Shown piece after piece: positions 63,016 through 64,000 of a stretch of DNA of 64,000 nucleotides; position 1 is the first letter of the stretch, and each line of letters begins with the position of its first letter. A model generated the notes under the pieces. It was given only the letters and a program-made list of their open reading frames with translations, was not told the origin of the DNA and ran no database searches. Made by a program: the position numbers and the translations under genes. The stretch comes from Aerococcus urinaehominis (GTDB lineage Bacteria; Bacillota; Bacilli; Lactobacillales; Aerococcaceae). Where the stretch lies: the NCBI RefSeq assembly GCF_001543245.1, contig NZ_CP014163.1, positions 310,001 to 374,000 of the forward strand, read 5' to 3'.

Positions 63016-64000
63016 TTACTGAGCTCCTTTCCGACCTGCTTCAAATTTTCCATAGGCTTGCAAGTAAGCATAGGCTGAAGCGGTAATGACATCATAGTCA
63101 ACCCCCGTACCATTGTAGTGATTACCCTGGTCATCAGCGATTGATGTATAGACAGTAGCCTGAGCGTCAATTCCCTCAGTAACTGCATCTAGGCGATATT
63201 CCATCAATTTTGCTTTAACTGGCATGAGGGAATCAATGGCATTGAAAATTGCTTCAACTGGACCTTCTCCTATAGAGGTCGCTTGTTGGATAGGAGCTTC
63301 CTCCTCATTACGACAAATTTCAACTACTGCTGTAGGTATACCATGAGTAGCAGTCATCAATTGCAAGGTGTTTAGTCGATAGGCCGACTGACGAATATCC
63401 CGACGTCCAAGTACTAAAGAAACTAGATCTTCATTAGTTACCTGTTTTTTCTTATCTGCTAAAACCTTGAATTTAGTAAAGGCCTCATTTAACTCATCCT
63501 TAGCTAATTCGTAACCAAGTTCTTTCAAGCGTTCATCAAATGCATGACGACCTGATAATTTACCCAGTGGTAAAGAGTTTTTCTCGACGCCAACCAGACT
63601 CGGTGTAATAATTTCATAAGTTTCAGCATGTTTCAAGACACCATCTTGGTGGATACCTGATTCATGAGCAAAAGCATTATCCCCGATAATCGGTTTATTA
63701 CGGGGAATAAACATACCAGATAGGTGGGAAACTAAATCAGAAGTAATCTTAGTCTGGCTCAGATTAATATTCGTTTCCATATCATAGTAATCACGACGAA
63801 TATAGAGAGCTGTGGCTACCTCTTCTAGGGCAACATTACCGGCCCTCTCCCCGATTCCATTAACAGAGCCCTCGACCCGGCTCGCCCCATTTTCTAGAGC
63901 TGCGATTGAATTAGCTGTCGCCATGCCCAAATCATTGTGACAGTGGCAGGCAAAAATTGCTTGATCAAACTTTGGACAATTTTCCTTAAGATAGGCGAAT
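63016..64000 (-). CDS. leuA: 2-isopropylmalate synthase (5' part outside the window)
   Basis: The 3' 328 codons of LeuA are present; the gene runs off the right edge. The metal-binding HCHNDLGMA motif lies at the edge, followed by GNVALEEVATALY and NAFAHESGIHQDGVLKH. The C-terminal LeuA allosteric domain (about the last 130 residues, ending YAYLQAYGKFEAGRKGAQ) binds leucine for feedback inhibition. It condenses acetyl-CoA with 2-ketoisovalerate. First visible gene of the leu operon; promoter and any leader are outside. Confidence 0.95.
   Translation of the reverse strand, partial: FAYLKENCPKFDQAIFACHCHNDLGMATANSIAALENGASRVEGSVNGIGERAGNVALEEVATALYIRRDYYDMETNINLSQTKITSDLVSHLSGMFIPRNKPIIGDNAFAHESGIHQDGVLKHAETYEIITPSLVGVEKNSLPLGKLSGRHAFDERLKELGYELAKDELNEAFTKFKVLADKKKQVTNEDLVSLVLGRRDIRQSAYRLNTLQLMTATHGIPTAVVEICRNEEEAPIQQATSIGEGPVEAIFNAIDSLMPVKAKLMEYRLDAVTEGIDAQATVYTSIADDQGNHYNGTGVDYDVITASAYAYLQAYGKFEAGRKGAQ

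Noticed and set aside
1-64000. CRISPR arrays, prophage or integrative elements
   Set aside because: No regularly spaced repeats, integrases or phage structural genes were seen; the only mobile elements found are the two ISL3 copies.

Overview
The window looks like a chromosomal segment of a low-GC Gram-positive bacterium of the order Lactobacillales. Signs of this are AGGAGG ribosome sites, frequent TTG/GTG starts, an FMN/AdhE/acetoin-reductase fermentative gene set, an Mn2+ riboswitch ahead of a P-type ATPase, a THF riboswitch ahead of folT, and MurT. Aerococcaceae or Carnobacteriaceae is my best guess from gene content, at low confidence. No prophage, CRISPR array or rRNA operon was seen. 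Most genes lie on the minus strand.

Layout. 1-2.6 kb: a partial rRNA methyltransferase, a xi-type glutathione transferase and a glyoxalase-fold protein. 2.8-4.6 kb and 11.6-13.4 kb: two near-identical ISL3-family insertion sequences in opposite orientation, each with its own intact 8-bp target duplication. Between them lie tRNA-Ala(GGC), an aminotransferase, exonuclease III, an M20 amidohydrolase and a three-gene flavin operon (apbE, an FMN reductase, and an FMN reductase-PAS protein). The last protein ends in tandem 12-residue repeats that resemble ApbE flavinylation motifs. 13.4-18.6 kb: folT with its riboswitch, rhodanese, acetoin reductase, a lipoprotein, GNAT, a permease and MscS. 18.8-26.3 kb: adhE with a complex leader, tdk, an MFS transporter, a SprT-like protein and tex. 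26.4-32.8 kb: the Mn2+ riboswitch and cation ATPase, glutathione reductase overlapped by a papain-like protein, and an O-antigen-ligase-like protein. 32.9-48.7 kb: housekeeping genes (argS, murA, upp, glyA, tsaC, prmC, prfA, murT without gatD, a PerM-type membrane protein, a lactonase, a PTS EIIA, uppP, aspartokinase).

48.8-54.7 kb is a glycogen operon, glgB-glgC-glgD-glgA. 54.8-57.9 kb is an esterase / ATP-grasp / esterase operon. A strong promoter and a roughly 170-nt structured leader ending in an intrinsic terminator precede it, and I could not match the leader to a riboswitch class I know. 58.4-64 kb is a leucine operon in the order leuA-leuB-(YrdC-like)-(degenerate LeuD-like)-leuC-leuD, with two unexpected genes in its middle.

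The points most worth following are the predicted cytoplasmic ApbE flavinylation system with tandem acceptor motifs, the leader-controlled esterase/ATP-grasp/esterase operon, and the YrdC-like plus active-site-less LeuD-like pair embedded in the leucine operon.
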